This document shows positions 34,265-43,502 of a stretch of 64,000 bases of DNA, piece by piece. Made by a program: the position numbers and the translations under genes. Numbering within the stretch: the stretch's first letter is position 1; each line of letters opens with the position of its first letter. The stretch spans positions 1,241,928 through 1,305,927 of the forward strand of contig BCHJ01000002.1 of assembly GCA_001599615.1 (NCBI GenBank). The letters run 5' to 3'. A model generated the notes under the pieces. That model was not told the DNA's origin. It did no database searches and saw nothing but the letters and a program-made list of their open reading frames with translations. This DNA is from Thielaviopsis euricoi. Taxonomy: Eukaryota > Ascomycota > Sordariomycetes > Microascales > Ceratocystidaceae.

Positions 34265-35795
34265 TTTGAAAGATGGATTGATAGAAGAGTGTTGAGAGAT
34301 TGTTGAGAGTATGTGAAGCTAAAGAGCTGGTCTTGTAGAGAAGAGAAGAGAAGAGAAGGGTAGAAGAGATGAGATCTGAATTGTTTGCTGATGATGGAGA
34401 TATCAAAACAAGATTTTTCGTTTTTAAAAGGCGGGAATCAAGACCATTTTATATTCATCAAAATCGACTTGTAGAACCGCCCAGAATCAACTATAAACTT
34501 CGAGTAAGAAGCAATAGATGAGGCGTAGCGTTCCACATCACTGCAAGAAAAAAAAAACTCTTGCTGTCCCAAGCTCAGGGCGTGTAAGCAAAGCCCCCCT
34601 CTGTTCCTGTTAAAGTCATAGGAGTATAATTCTGCCGCCTAGGAGGCTTTGTTGGACAATTCTATCCAGACACCCTCACTGAAAAGGCTGTTTCTGAATA
34701 CCTTACCTTATTCCAGTATACCGGGTTTGGCCATACCTAGCATAGCAAAAGAAGAGGGGGGGTGAGCCGAGCTTGTACTTGGGAGTCAATAAAATAAATT
34801 AAACTTGACAGCGTGAAACTTTGCACGACCTTTGGAGCAGAGAAAAAAATCAATAAATAGCAATGTCAGGGATTAAATCCTGCAAAAGTCACCATCACTC
34901 ATCGCCCATCTGGGCAGTACATTTTCCGTATTGGGTTTGATGCTTTTGCTTTTGCTGGCTATTAGTTTTTGTATTGCTTCTCAGGAGACTCCTAAGCGAG
35001 CTTATTTTTACCAGCCGTGTTTTGTAACTTTCTATCACTTTAGAAAGCAATAGTGAATCTCTTCACGGCCTCGAAATTTGCCCTTTAAATGCAGCGCTGC
35101 AGGTCAGAAATGTGCGCTGTCCAGTTCATGTAGCTTTCTGTCAGCCGCTATAATAATTGCACCGGCTTTCTGTAGATGTAAATACAGTGTCGATTCCAAC
35201 TACAGACGGTCTTGATCACCCATTATAGGACACAATAAAGACAGTGCAGACACGGTGCGGCTAGTCTCGCTGGCAAAAGACTTTAACCAGTAAACTGTAT
35301 TAACCTGCGCCTAAGTGTACCAATCTTACAGGGGCCATTCCATAGCAGTAAGCTCTGCCGCTAGTTCTGATGATGTCGACAGATATCATGGCCTAATCGG
35401 GTATCATTCATAGAATCTGCTATTGATGATTCATGGCCGCTTACATGATATCTGGACAACGTCAGTTTCACTTATTCTGTCAAGTCTCTACACAGCTAGA
35501 GGTCAGTTATTCTTTCTTTCTCCTATTCCTGTCAGACTACCGCAGCCTTGCGCCCACACTCCTTCTACAATTCTGATGCCTACAAGTAGGAGCCTCATTC
35601 TCTATGCAAGTATTTCTAGGTTGCCAAATTATTCATGCAGGAGGTGACTCTTTTCTTTTCTATTTGGTGTTATTCCATGAGCAAAAGTCATTCTGCAGCT
35701 TTTAAAGTAACATTGGCGGATCGCAAGGCTGAAGAATATTGGTTGTCCTTCTAGGCACCTGCGATTTTGCATCTTGTTGTTGTACACGGAATTTT
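34265..35795. other. Gene-free AT-rich DNA
   Basis: Upstream of the small gene there is an AGAGA-type run (34338-34360). The rest shows no supported gene. Confidence 0.5.
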
Positions 35796-35809
35796 GGCCA
35801 ATTGAAGTG
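35796..35809. repeat. Target-site duplication, left copy
   Basis: The 14-bp GGCCAATTGAAGTG is repeated perfectly at 36304-36317. It flanks the SINE on its 3' side (element on the minus strand). Confidence 0.8.
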
Positions 35810-36303
35810 TGTGTGTAATCAAGTTTATTATGGTCCTTATGGAACCCGAAAGTTATGAAAGACCCAGGCTAAATGGCTGTAGCCCAGCAGAAGGCCAATA
35901 CCACTAAGTACTAACTAATATTATCTAAGGTACATGGAAAATTTGCTCTTGAACATTAACAGGCTAAGTCAAGAGGAACATTTGTTATGACTTTGTTATA
36001 TGCTATTCCTGTGCATTTCAACTTCAAATCCTTTTACAGGAGAAGCCACCTAGAAGGAAAACCTCTCTAAAAACCTTCTAACCTTTGCAAACCCCTCATA
36101 CTAGCTATTCCTTAATAGTAGTAAGTTGCTTTACTTCTTTGATCATTAATTTTATCTATTTCAATGGTGGAAGGGTTTCCCAGGCCCCTCAGACCCTTAC
36201 TCTAGACAGTGAAAAAACACCCAAGTAAAGTTGTCCCCAGCTGGATTCGAACCAACTGCCTCAAAAAGGCCTGCCAGGTGGTTAACCACTCCACCATGGG
36301 GGC
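35810..36303 (-). mobile_element. tRNA-derived SINE retrotransposon (494 bp)
   Basis: Read on the minus strand, the element begins exactly at the right-hand target-site duplication with GCCCCCATGGTGGAG. This is a tRNA-like head carrying a Pol III A box (TGGTGGAGTGG) and a perfect B box (GGTTCGAATCC, at 36243-36253). The acceptor-like ends GCCCCCA and TGGGGAC still nearly pair, and the T arm GTTGG/CCAGC is intact. The anticodon arm is rearranged (GCCTTTTTGAGGC hairpin), so it is not a working tRNA. A non-tRNA body of about 420 bp follows and ends in a short CA-rich tail (GATTACACACA) abutting the left duplication. These are the standard hallmarks of a SINE mobilised by LINE machinery. It codes for nothing. 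Confidence 0.8.
36233..36303 (-). pseudogene. tRNA-like head of the SINE (degenerate tRNA)
   Basis: This 71-nt cloverleaf-like segment has good acceptor, D and T arms but no canonical anticodon stem. The internal promoter boxes are intact. It is best read as the Pol III promoter of the SINE and not as a functional tRNA; the parental tRNA cannot be named safely. Confidence 0.75.
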
Positions 36304-36317
36304 GGCCAATTGAAGTG
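36304..36317. repeat. Target-site duplication, right copy
   Basis: The 14-bp GGCCAATTGAAGTG is identical to 35796-35809 and abuts the 5' end of the minus-strand SINE. Confidence 0.8.
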
Positions 36318-39230
36318 GTTCAGTTTTTTTTTTTAGTTTTTTTTTTACACTCTAAAAATATCCCTGGCTTAGAAGCCGCTGAAAGCCTTTTTTTTCTTTG
36401 ACATTCGTTTGTCAAACCCTTCGATTAGGAAGGTCAAGCCAAAAAACCCTTTAAAACCTTGTTTTCCTTGAAAATTCTGAATAGCCCAATCGGACGGGTC
36501 CGTGGCCTAGAATTTTTTTATTTATTTTTTCTTCCCCTACGGCTATGATCGCCCTAGGAAGATTTTTTTTTTTTTTTTTACTACACCCCCCCCCCCCCCC
36601 CCTATACGAGCTGAGACCTTTCTTCTTCTTCGTCACACACAAGACGCTTGCCTTGCCAACTTCTATCCTACAGCCCACAGACCTTTGTCTAGGCCGAGGC
36701 GGGGCCCAGACGCAACTTCAAGCTCCGTCCGCAAATGTCACGATCATGAACCCCTTAGGCTGTGCTGTCTTGCGCTGCAGAGTTTTCTTGGCTTGTGGCT
36801 AAATGTACTACCGCGTGATGTATACATTTCTCCATTTTCTGCATATTGTATCATCCATATACTATCACTATGAGGCTGAGGCCTTGGCTCTGAAAAGCCC
36901 AGGCTGCTGCCTTGCTAAAGTATGTAGTGAATCACAGATACCAAGAAGTCACTGCCCGTCTGCGTCTGCCTTGAATAACTTGTCATACATTTGCACGTCA
37001 CGGGACACACACCAACACTGTGGTAGTGTCGCAGTTGGATTCCCCTATACAGGTGCTTCGCTGTGCCAAGACTTGTCTTCTATGCTAGGCAACTTTATTG
37101 GCATTATACAACTCACACATCACTGTCAATTGTAAAGCTAATCACTTTACGTGCTACCCACTTACCCAGTTCAGCTTTTACATCAAAGGGCATAGCTTTC
37201 CAACCCGACCCAGCCCAACCCAGCCCAGATCTCGGCTCAGCTCAAAAGTCTTTTGGCACAATAAAATCTCTTCCGACCCCTGCGACCCACAACGCTGTGG
37301 CGCTGCCTGCAGTGAAAACCCGAATAACGACTCAATCCAGATCACACCAGGCCAGACCACGGGTTAGCAAGCCGGCAGTTAACTCGGTGCAGCAACGCAA
37401 CTCACAGACTTCCTATAACATTGCATCTCATGTCCGGACCCTCACCTTTCATTGGAAGAGAGACAGGTGAGAAAATAAAAAAGGGGCCTTGCAAAATTCT
37501 TCCCTGTAGCCGTAGTAGCTTTTCTTGGTCGTTCTTAGCGTCTAGAACTTCTGGCTGGCCGCGGACAACATTAGTATGGCTACCGGGAAAAAAAGAAGAA
37601 AAATTCTTTTTCTTGCGTGTCACGGGTGTTTCCCTTGACTAAGAATAATCCCAATACTGCAACACGATGATATTTATTGGCTGCAAAAGAAGGCCTTTTG
37701 GGTTTTCTAAAGAGTGTTTCTCGTATTAATAGCGTGCAACAATGGCCTGTTAACGTCACGAACTGCCAATAATGATGTTGGAGCTCTAGTTGTGGGGCTT
37801 CACTTTGCTATGTGAATAGAGTTCCGGGAGCCAAGAAGCACTAGTCAAATACAGTTCATTGTTACCAGTTTGACATATGGTCTTGTGCTTTTAGATCTAA
37901 TCTGCAACTGTTAGGGTTGATAACAACAGGGTTACACTTACATGCCGACTCTCTCTACTCGGGCGTCAAAATGAGTGAGTGAGTCTTTAAATGACTATAG
38001 TCAGTGACTCAGTTCATCTGGGACTCACATTAAACCAAATATTAAAACCTCAGATTTGCTTCGTCTCTCCTTTTCCATTTCGATGTCCTCGTGCAACTGA
38101 AAATTCTTCCTTGTCGTCAAAATTTTATCCTCGCTTTCTTTTATCCGCCTCGGATTGCAACCAACATCACCAGTTTTTGTTCTTTATTTTTGTCGGTTGT
38201 TCCAGCAGCTCCACACAAAAAAACAACACCATATTAACGGTCTCCGTCCGATTTACTGCGCCTAAGCCGTGCCCTACCTTACCCATACGAATACAAAATC
38301 TTTTCATTGGACAAAATATAAATTCCCCTTCGCGGTAATTTCAGCCCACAAAGGTCAGTGTCAAACTCAGTCATACCCTATATTGTGACAGAATAAAGGG
38401 GGGGGGCGTCTGGTTCTATGCTGTTCTACTTTTCCATTGTTACGGTAGTGCCTTCTCTTTGCTTTGCCTCTGTTTTGGGCTTGGGCTGAGCTGTAAAGCC
38501 GAAGAGCCAGAAGTTCCCACTGAATGAAGCAGTCGACCAAAAAAAGACAAAAAAAAAAAAAAAAAGCTCGGCAATTCTAGGCTATTATCGGCCACAGAAG
38601 CAAAACCCTGGACTGTGCACACCACTCAACCTCACAGACATCGTGCTCGCTTAGGGTTTCGAATCTGAATTGTGGCGAAGCGGCAAAGAGCGGGTGACCA
38701 AATTCTGGGACCAAAGAAAAAAAAAAGCTTTTTTTTCTTCTCTTTAAAAAGCACATTAAACGAGAACGCAAGGAACCTGGACGAAGAAAATTTTCCACAT
38801 GGTGAACGGGCGTTTTGGTGGCCCCTCGCTGGTCCAGAACAGCCGAAGCCACACACCCTTTGTGCTTTGTGTATATTTTATTTTGGTTATTATAGGAGGC
38901 GTGAGCCGTGATGTGCCCAGTATAGTTTACTGGCGGCTACCGGAAAGCTTGCCGAAGTCTCGAGCATATTCTTCCGGCTACACAAGAATGGAAAAACGCC
39001 ACCCCCCTCCCCTTCTCTTCTCGCCCAAAAAAGAAATAGGGAGAGAGCAGAGGCGTGTTACAAAGCCCGCCTAGGCCAGCAGAATCTGGCTTCGGCTCTA
39101 CATTGTTTGAAGATAGATCTGTTGTGTACGCGTGTGTATGGGCGCTTCTTCATGCTAACATAGTCCAAAGGTCTTTTCTTTCAGACACTTCCATATTCCT
39201 ACTTTATATTACGGCCAGAACTCGTCAGCA
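36318..39230. other. Gene-free AT-rich DNA with homopolymers
   Basis: There is a T17 run followed by a C17 run (36563-36602), other A/T tracts (38550-38565 and 38716-38740) and no supported gene. The last part is the promoter of the RidA-like gene. Confidence 0.5.
36563..36602. repeat. Adjacent poly-T and poly-C tracts
   Basis: About 17 T (36563-36579), six spacer bases, then 17 C (36586-36602). Runs of this length are slippage-prone and hard to sequence; the exact lengths may be wrong. Confidence 0.8.
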
Positions 39231-40271
39231 ATGGAGCGCCGTAACATTTCTTCTGGATCCAAGTTTGAGCCGCTGATTGGATATTCGCGCGCTGTTGTTA
39301 TGGGCGACTTTGTGTTTGTTTCTGGAACCACTGGGTAAGTTTTATTCTGAGCCAAAAGTCTTTTTTTCTTCTTTTCCTTTCTCCGTTGTTGTTTTTGATA
39401 TTGCGCCACCAATAGAATCATTCATGGTGGTTACCTGCAATACAATGATTTATTCTTTTATAGGAAGTTTCCTGGGCATTCGTGCACCTTCTCTGCAATG
39501 ACTTCTTTCTTTATGCAAGAACGGCAGTGCAAGGTGCTCGGCCATGCCACAGACAAAAAGACAAAAAAAAAAAAGCTGAGGGCAGAATGGGAAGTGCGAC
39601 TGCAACTGCAAATACTTATACCTGCACCTGCAGGGGCACTGCGGGTGTGGATTCTGCATTGGGCTGTAGACCAGGGCAAGTGCAAGTGCAAGTGCAAGTG
39701 CAAGTGCAAGTGCACCCACCCATGTGGTTTGATTTGGTTTGGTTTGGTTTGTTTGGAGCCATGACCGCCAAATCCCTGTATGCCTAGAGCAGCCGCGAGA
39801 ACCCGAGCGGACAACTGCTTGCTCTGTAGCTGCCATCCACAACTCAATCTACTATACTCTACCCACTTACCGCATTTTCATTTGTGCAACCACAAGAACC
39901 CGTGTGGACAAACCGACAATCAATGTATCCATCAGCTGACCACTGCCAATTTATTTCCTGCCATATACAGATACGATACAACCACCGACACCATTTCCGA
40001 CGACATTGTCGAGCAGACCGAGCAGACTTTCAAGAACATTTCCGAAGCTCTTGAAGCCGCTGGCTCCAGCATCAAGGATGTCGTTCGTGTTAGATACATC
40101 GTCAAGGACAAGTCGCAGTTCCAGGCTACTTGGCCTGTGCTGAACAAGTGGTTTGGCGATGTGCGTCCCGCTGCCACCATGATCCAGGCCGATTTGCTGG
40201 AGGACGTCATGAAGATTGAGATCGAGGTAACGGCCGCCAAGGCCGGCGCCAAGCCCGGCTTTCCTGCTTAG
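39231..40271 (+). CDS. RidA/YjgF-YER057c-UK114 family protein lacking the catalytic Arg
   Basis: Exons 39231-39334 and 39971-40271 encode 134 aa, a normal single-domain length. The GTAAGT donor and CAG acceptor enclose a 636-nt intron and join in frame as V-S-G-T-T-G|Y-D. The family signature is clear: GYSRAVVMGDFVFVSGTTG, VVRVRYIV, WPVLNKWFG, RPAAT, KIEIEV. RidA proteins are trimeric and hydrolyse reactive enamine/imine intermediates of amino-acid metabolism. The catalytic Arg of canonical RidA (in PAR-S) is Ala103 here (RPAATM), so the deaminase activity of true RidA is doubtful. This fits the Rid4-7-like groups. The gene is convergent with the sulfur transporter, 136 bp apart. Confidence 0.92.
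39676..39714. repeat. Six tandem GCAAGT hexamers inside the RidA-like intron
   Basis: Perfect units run 39676-39711, followed by GCA. They lie within the 636-nt intron. GCAAGT is itself the consensus of a GC-type 5' splice site. A TTTGG-type repeat follows at 39727-39755. Confidence 0.9.
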
Positions 40272-40407
40272 ATGACTGGTTATAGTTAAATCATCATTAA
40301 TATTGTTGTTTACAATAAGCCAACAGTCCCAAAACGCCGATGTCCAAATTATATGCCCCAAAACTGCTACCACTACCGCCGCCGGTACTTCTGGTAGTCT
40401 TGTACTT

Positions 40408-41615
40408 TTAAGCAAAAACAACTGACATGAACAACCCCGCCGTCGCAAATGCCGTTCCAATCGTCACAATGCTCGACAGTGATAACATGCTCATACCACT
40501 GATCCCGTGTCCTGATGTGCATCCTCCCGCCATGCGTGCACCCACCACCATAACCGCACCGCCGACAAACGCGGATACTGGTGTCACACTAGGCGCCGCC
40601 ACCACCTGTCCCAGCGTCGGGGCCGCTCGTGCCACAGCCATTGCACCCATTACCACACCCAGTGCAAAGCACGAGTTATTGTATGCAGTCGGCAGCGGGC
40701 GCGCACCGCCACTTACCACATGGAGCACAGTCTTGCCAAATTCCTCAAAGGAGCCCGAAACGCCCAGCAGCGCTTTGCGCAACACAGCAGAAAAGAGCTG
40801 TGAGAGGCCAATCAAGAGACCACCGAGTAGCGGCGAGATGCCGTGGGCGTATGCGCTGGGCGGGAAGATTCGACTGAGCGTGATGGCTATGCTGACCGTG
40901 GCGACGGCAAACGCCAGCACACCAGTGGTCTGCGAGATGCCTAGGACTTCCGAGAGCGTCAGTGGCTGCTTCGCCGACGACGCAGGTGTGGCGGGAAGTA
41001 GTCGGCGCTTCAGAGCCGTGAGTGCTGGGTTGACCAGACCCGTGAAGAGAACGCCGCCGGTCAGCGTGCCGGCCAGGATGATGAGAGCCGAAGGTGCACG
41101 GGCGCCGACTTGCGCGAATACAGTGCCGGGGCAGGATCCCGTGAGTGCCATGCCGGTGCCGAGAAGGGCGCCGCCAATGAAGTTACCGTCGTATGCGAAG
41201 AAGCCGATGGGAGACGGCGAGCGAGGGTTTTGGCGAGTATATCCTATACGATCGAGAGCGGCGATGACAAGACTGCCGGCATGTTAGTCGGTGATGTTTG
41301 AGCGAGAAAAGAAACAAAATGGAGAGTCGAGAGGGTGTCATACGCGCTGGTCCCAGTGGCTGTGAGGAAGGTGCTGAGCATGTGCCAGTCCTCAAAACGA
41401 AACTGTCGGATGATAATCTGCGGCTGGACAACGCCCGAGACGACTGTTGCGGCGCCGAAGCCGCTTCCTGCTAAAAATGCCGTGGCCATGGTGTATATCA
41501 ATGTGGAAGAAGAGGACGATGATGTTGATGTTGATGGTGATGGTGAGTGTGAAGAAGGAGACGTTCCCAGCAAAGGTGCTGTTTCGTCAGCTACAGTTGT
41601 CGATGTTGACGGCAT
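40408..41615 (-). CDS. YeeE/YedE (TsuA)-type sulfur-compound transporter
   Basis: Exons on the minus strand are 41615-41344 and 41272-40408, joined by a 71-nt GTATGA..CAG intron with a GACTAAC branch point. The product is 378 aa. A Ser-rich N-terminus (residues 1-40) with an acidic dileucine motif (E11-T-A-P-L15-L16) precedes about nine hydrophobic helices. The duplicated sulf_transp motifs are both present with their cysteines: GMALTGSCPGT (C138) and GGCTSGHGISG (C342). In bacterial TsuA, cysteines in these motifs relay thiosulfate across the membrane. Import of thiosulfate or a related sulfur compound is therefore inferred. The dileucine could direct it to the vacuole. It faces the RidA-like gene tail to tail. 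Confidence 0.9.
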
Positions 41616-42580
41616 TTTCTTTCTTTCTTATAGATGGGCGGGAGGAGCGGGCACATGGAGATAAATAGAGGCAGATAAAGGGACTCCTTAAGCTTAGACC
41701 GGCGACCACAAGTTGCGGGATCTTGTCTTAGCGTAGACAAAGCCAAGAATTGCTAGGAAAAGACGAGAGGGAGAAGATGAGACAGTCCCCGAGGAGCAAG
41801 CCCAGTGAAAAAAAAAAAAAAATCCGGCATGGAGATTCTTTTTCTACTTGAACATGTCTATGGCTTGTCGTTGCATCGGGGAACGGCATCATCTGATCTT
41901 ATCTACAAGAGAATCAGACACGCGTCTTGTCAGGATTTCCAGGATCTGACGCCATATTAATAACCTGTTTGATTCCTGGATTCAAGCATCGGGCATTTTG
42001 ATTATGCATGAATCGGCGAACTCTTTTCTGTCCCCCAAGCAAACAAGCAGGCTTCCAGATGGTCATAGAAAAAACATGTCGGCACTAGAGAAATGACGGG
42101 GGGTACTCGCGTATATGCTTCAGCCCTTATTTCGCAGCGCTTGGTACGATACGTGCGTATAGATAACACCATCATCTTGCCATCCTTGCGCGCACGCTTT
42201 TCCTGTGCTCTTTACTGGTTCTTAGAGTATTCTTATTTTCTTTTTCTTTTTCTCTGATTCCTCGTCGCCGACCATGTAAGAAATACACCCTTGTTTTTCT
42301 GCTGTTCGGCTTCCTTCAACACCCTTGTCAACTTCGCCGAACCCGGGGAAGAAGATCCACAAGGTCGCCGAATAACAAAAAAAACAAAAATGCATAACAC
42401 CTAAAAAAAAAAAAACTTGAATACACACACACACACATAAAAAAAAAAAAAAAAAAACTCTCCCTTCCTCTTGGATTCACAAGTCCGTATTAAAGATGGC
42501 CCGTTTCCGCTGCGCGCTATAGGTAGCCGTCTTAATTTCTGATAGCAAGTCGACATCTCAAGAAATCATTCTTTCCTTCG
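41616..42580. other. Intergenic DNA upstream of the transporter
   Basis: The first part is the transporter promoter (minus strand). A-tracts occur at 41808-41822 and 42441-42457, and a CA run at 42424-42438. No gene is supported. Confidence 0.5.
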
Positions 42581-42676
42581 GCTCGCTTAGCTCAGTTGGT
42601 TAGAGCGTCGTACTAATACTGTACCCATCAGTATCAAGTAATGCGAAGGTCGCCAGTTCGACCCTGGTAGTGAGCA
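42581..42676 (+). tRNA. tRNA-Ile(AAU) with a 22-nt intron
   Basis: The acceptor GCTCGCT pairs with AGTGAGC (one G-U), and A is the discriminator. The D arm is GCTC..GAGC. The anticodon stem TCGTA/TGCGA surrounds CT-AAT-A, then a 22-nt intron, then A. The T arm is GCCAG TTCGACC CTGGT. The mature RNA is 74 nt. It lies 205 bp upstream of tRNA-Met in the same orientation. Confidence 0.93.
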
Positions 42677-42881
42677 TTTCACAACGATTGAAACCTTCTT
42701 TTTGCATTTTCCATGCTTCTTTTTTTCTGTAGCCGCTACATTCAGAAAGCATCTGCACTTGTTGCTCCGGCTAGAAAAACTTCAGTTCTTGAGTTCTTTT
42801 TTTGTTGTTTCTTTTGGCTCGTGAGAAGAAGCTTTGTGTAACCATTCTGCACCTCCCATCTCAACATTTGAAATACAACGG

Positions 42882-42997
42882 GCTTCGATGGCGCAGTGGT
42901 AGCGCAGTGGTCTCATAATTCATGAGGAGTCTGATTTCAAACATCCAAAATGTAAAATGCCATCCAAAGGTCGTGAGTTCGACCCTCACTCGGAGCA
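42882..42997 (+). tRNA. Elongator tRNA-Met(CAU) with a 44-nt intron
   Basis: The acceptor GCTTCGA pairs with TCGGAGC (one G-U). The D arm is GCGC..GCGC, the anticodon loop is CTCATA|A with anticodon CAT, and the T arm is GTGAG TTCGACC CTCAC. Removing 44 nt after position 37 leaves 72 nt, close to the yeast elongator tRNA-Met. The T-arm sequence and the intron exclude the initiator form. A T5 run follows within a few bases. Confidence 0.92.
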
Positions 42998-43502
42998 TCC
43001 TTTTTGCCTCTTTTTATCGTGTCTGGAATACAATCCTACTGCTTAGATTGGACATGTACAGTGTTTCTTTTTCTTTTTATCTCATGCTCTGCTGTGTATG
43101 ATGCAGTGCAAATGCCTAGGTCTACACGATATCTTCCGCACAGACATGACTGAGCGCTCCAAGTTCCATATAGCCCCAGTCGCTTGCAAGAGGAACGATG
43201 CCGAATCGCGGGACATGTCTGTCGATCACTACGGATAGTGGGAGGTGGCCAAAGAAAAATATATAGAAAGGGATAGAACCCGAAAAGAAAAAAAAAAGAT
43301 CAATTAATGGTTCCAGACTGGAAAAGAAAACAGTAGTATGCTGGTCTATATGCGTCATCTATGAATTATGTAGGCTATAAAGAAATGAAAGAGGAAAAAA
43401 AAAAGTAAAAAATGAAAAGAAAAAAAAATGTCGCTGAAATAATGAGTATGCTGTAAATGTTATATCCGTCCCGTTATATGCTTGTTCTTGTTGAGTATTC
43501 AA
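42998..43502. other. Spacer between tRNA-Met and the ankyrin gene
   Basis: 505 bp with A-rich runs (43278-43298 and 43394-43428). It is the 3' flank of the ankyrin gene; nothing else is supported. Confidence 0.55.

Noticed and set aside
36233..36303. Functional tRNA-Lys(UUU)
   Set aside because: The loop would read TTT, but the anticodon stem has mismatches and the spacing is wrong. The segment sits exactly at a target-site duplication, so it is the SINE head.
40427..41287. 286-aa open frame on the plus strand
   Set aside because: It is antisense to the sulfur transporter, which has both cysteine motifs and correct splicing.
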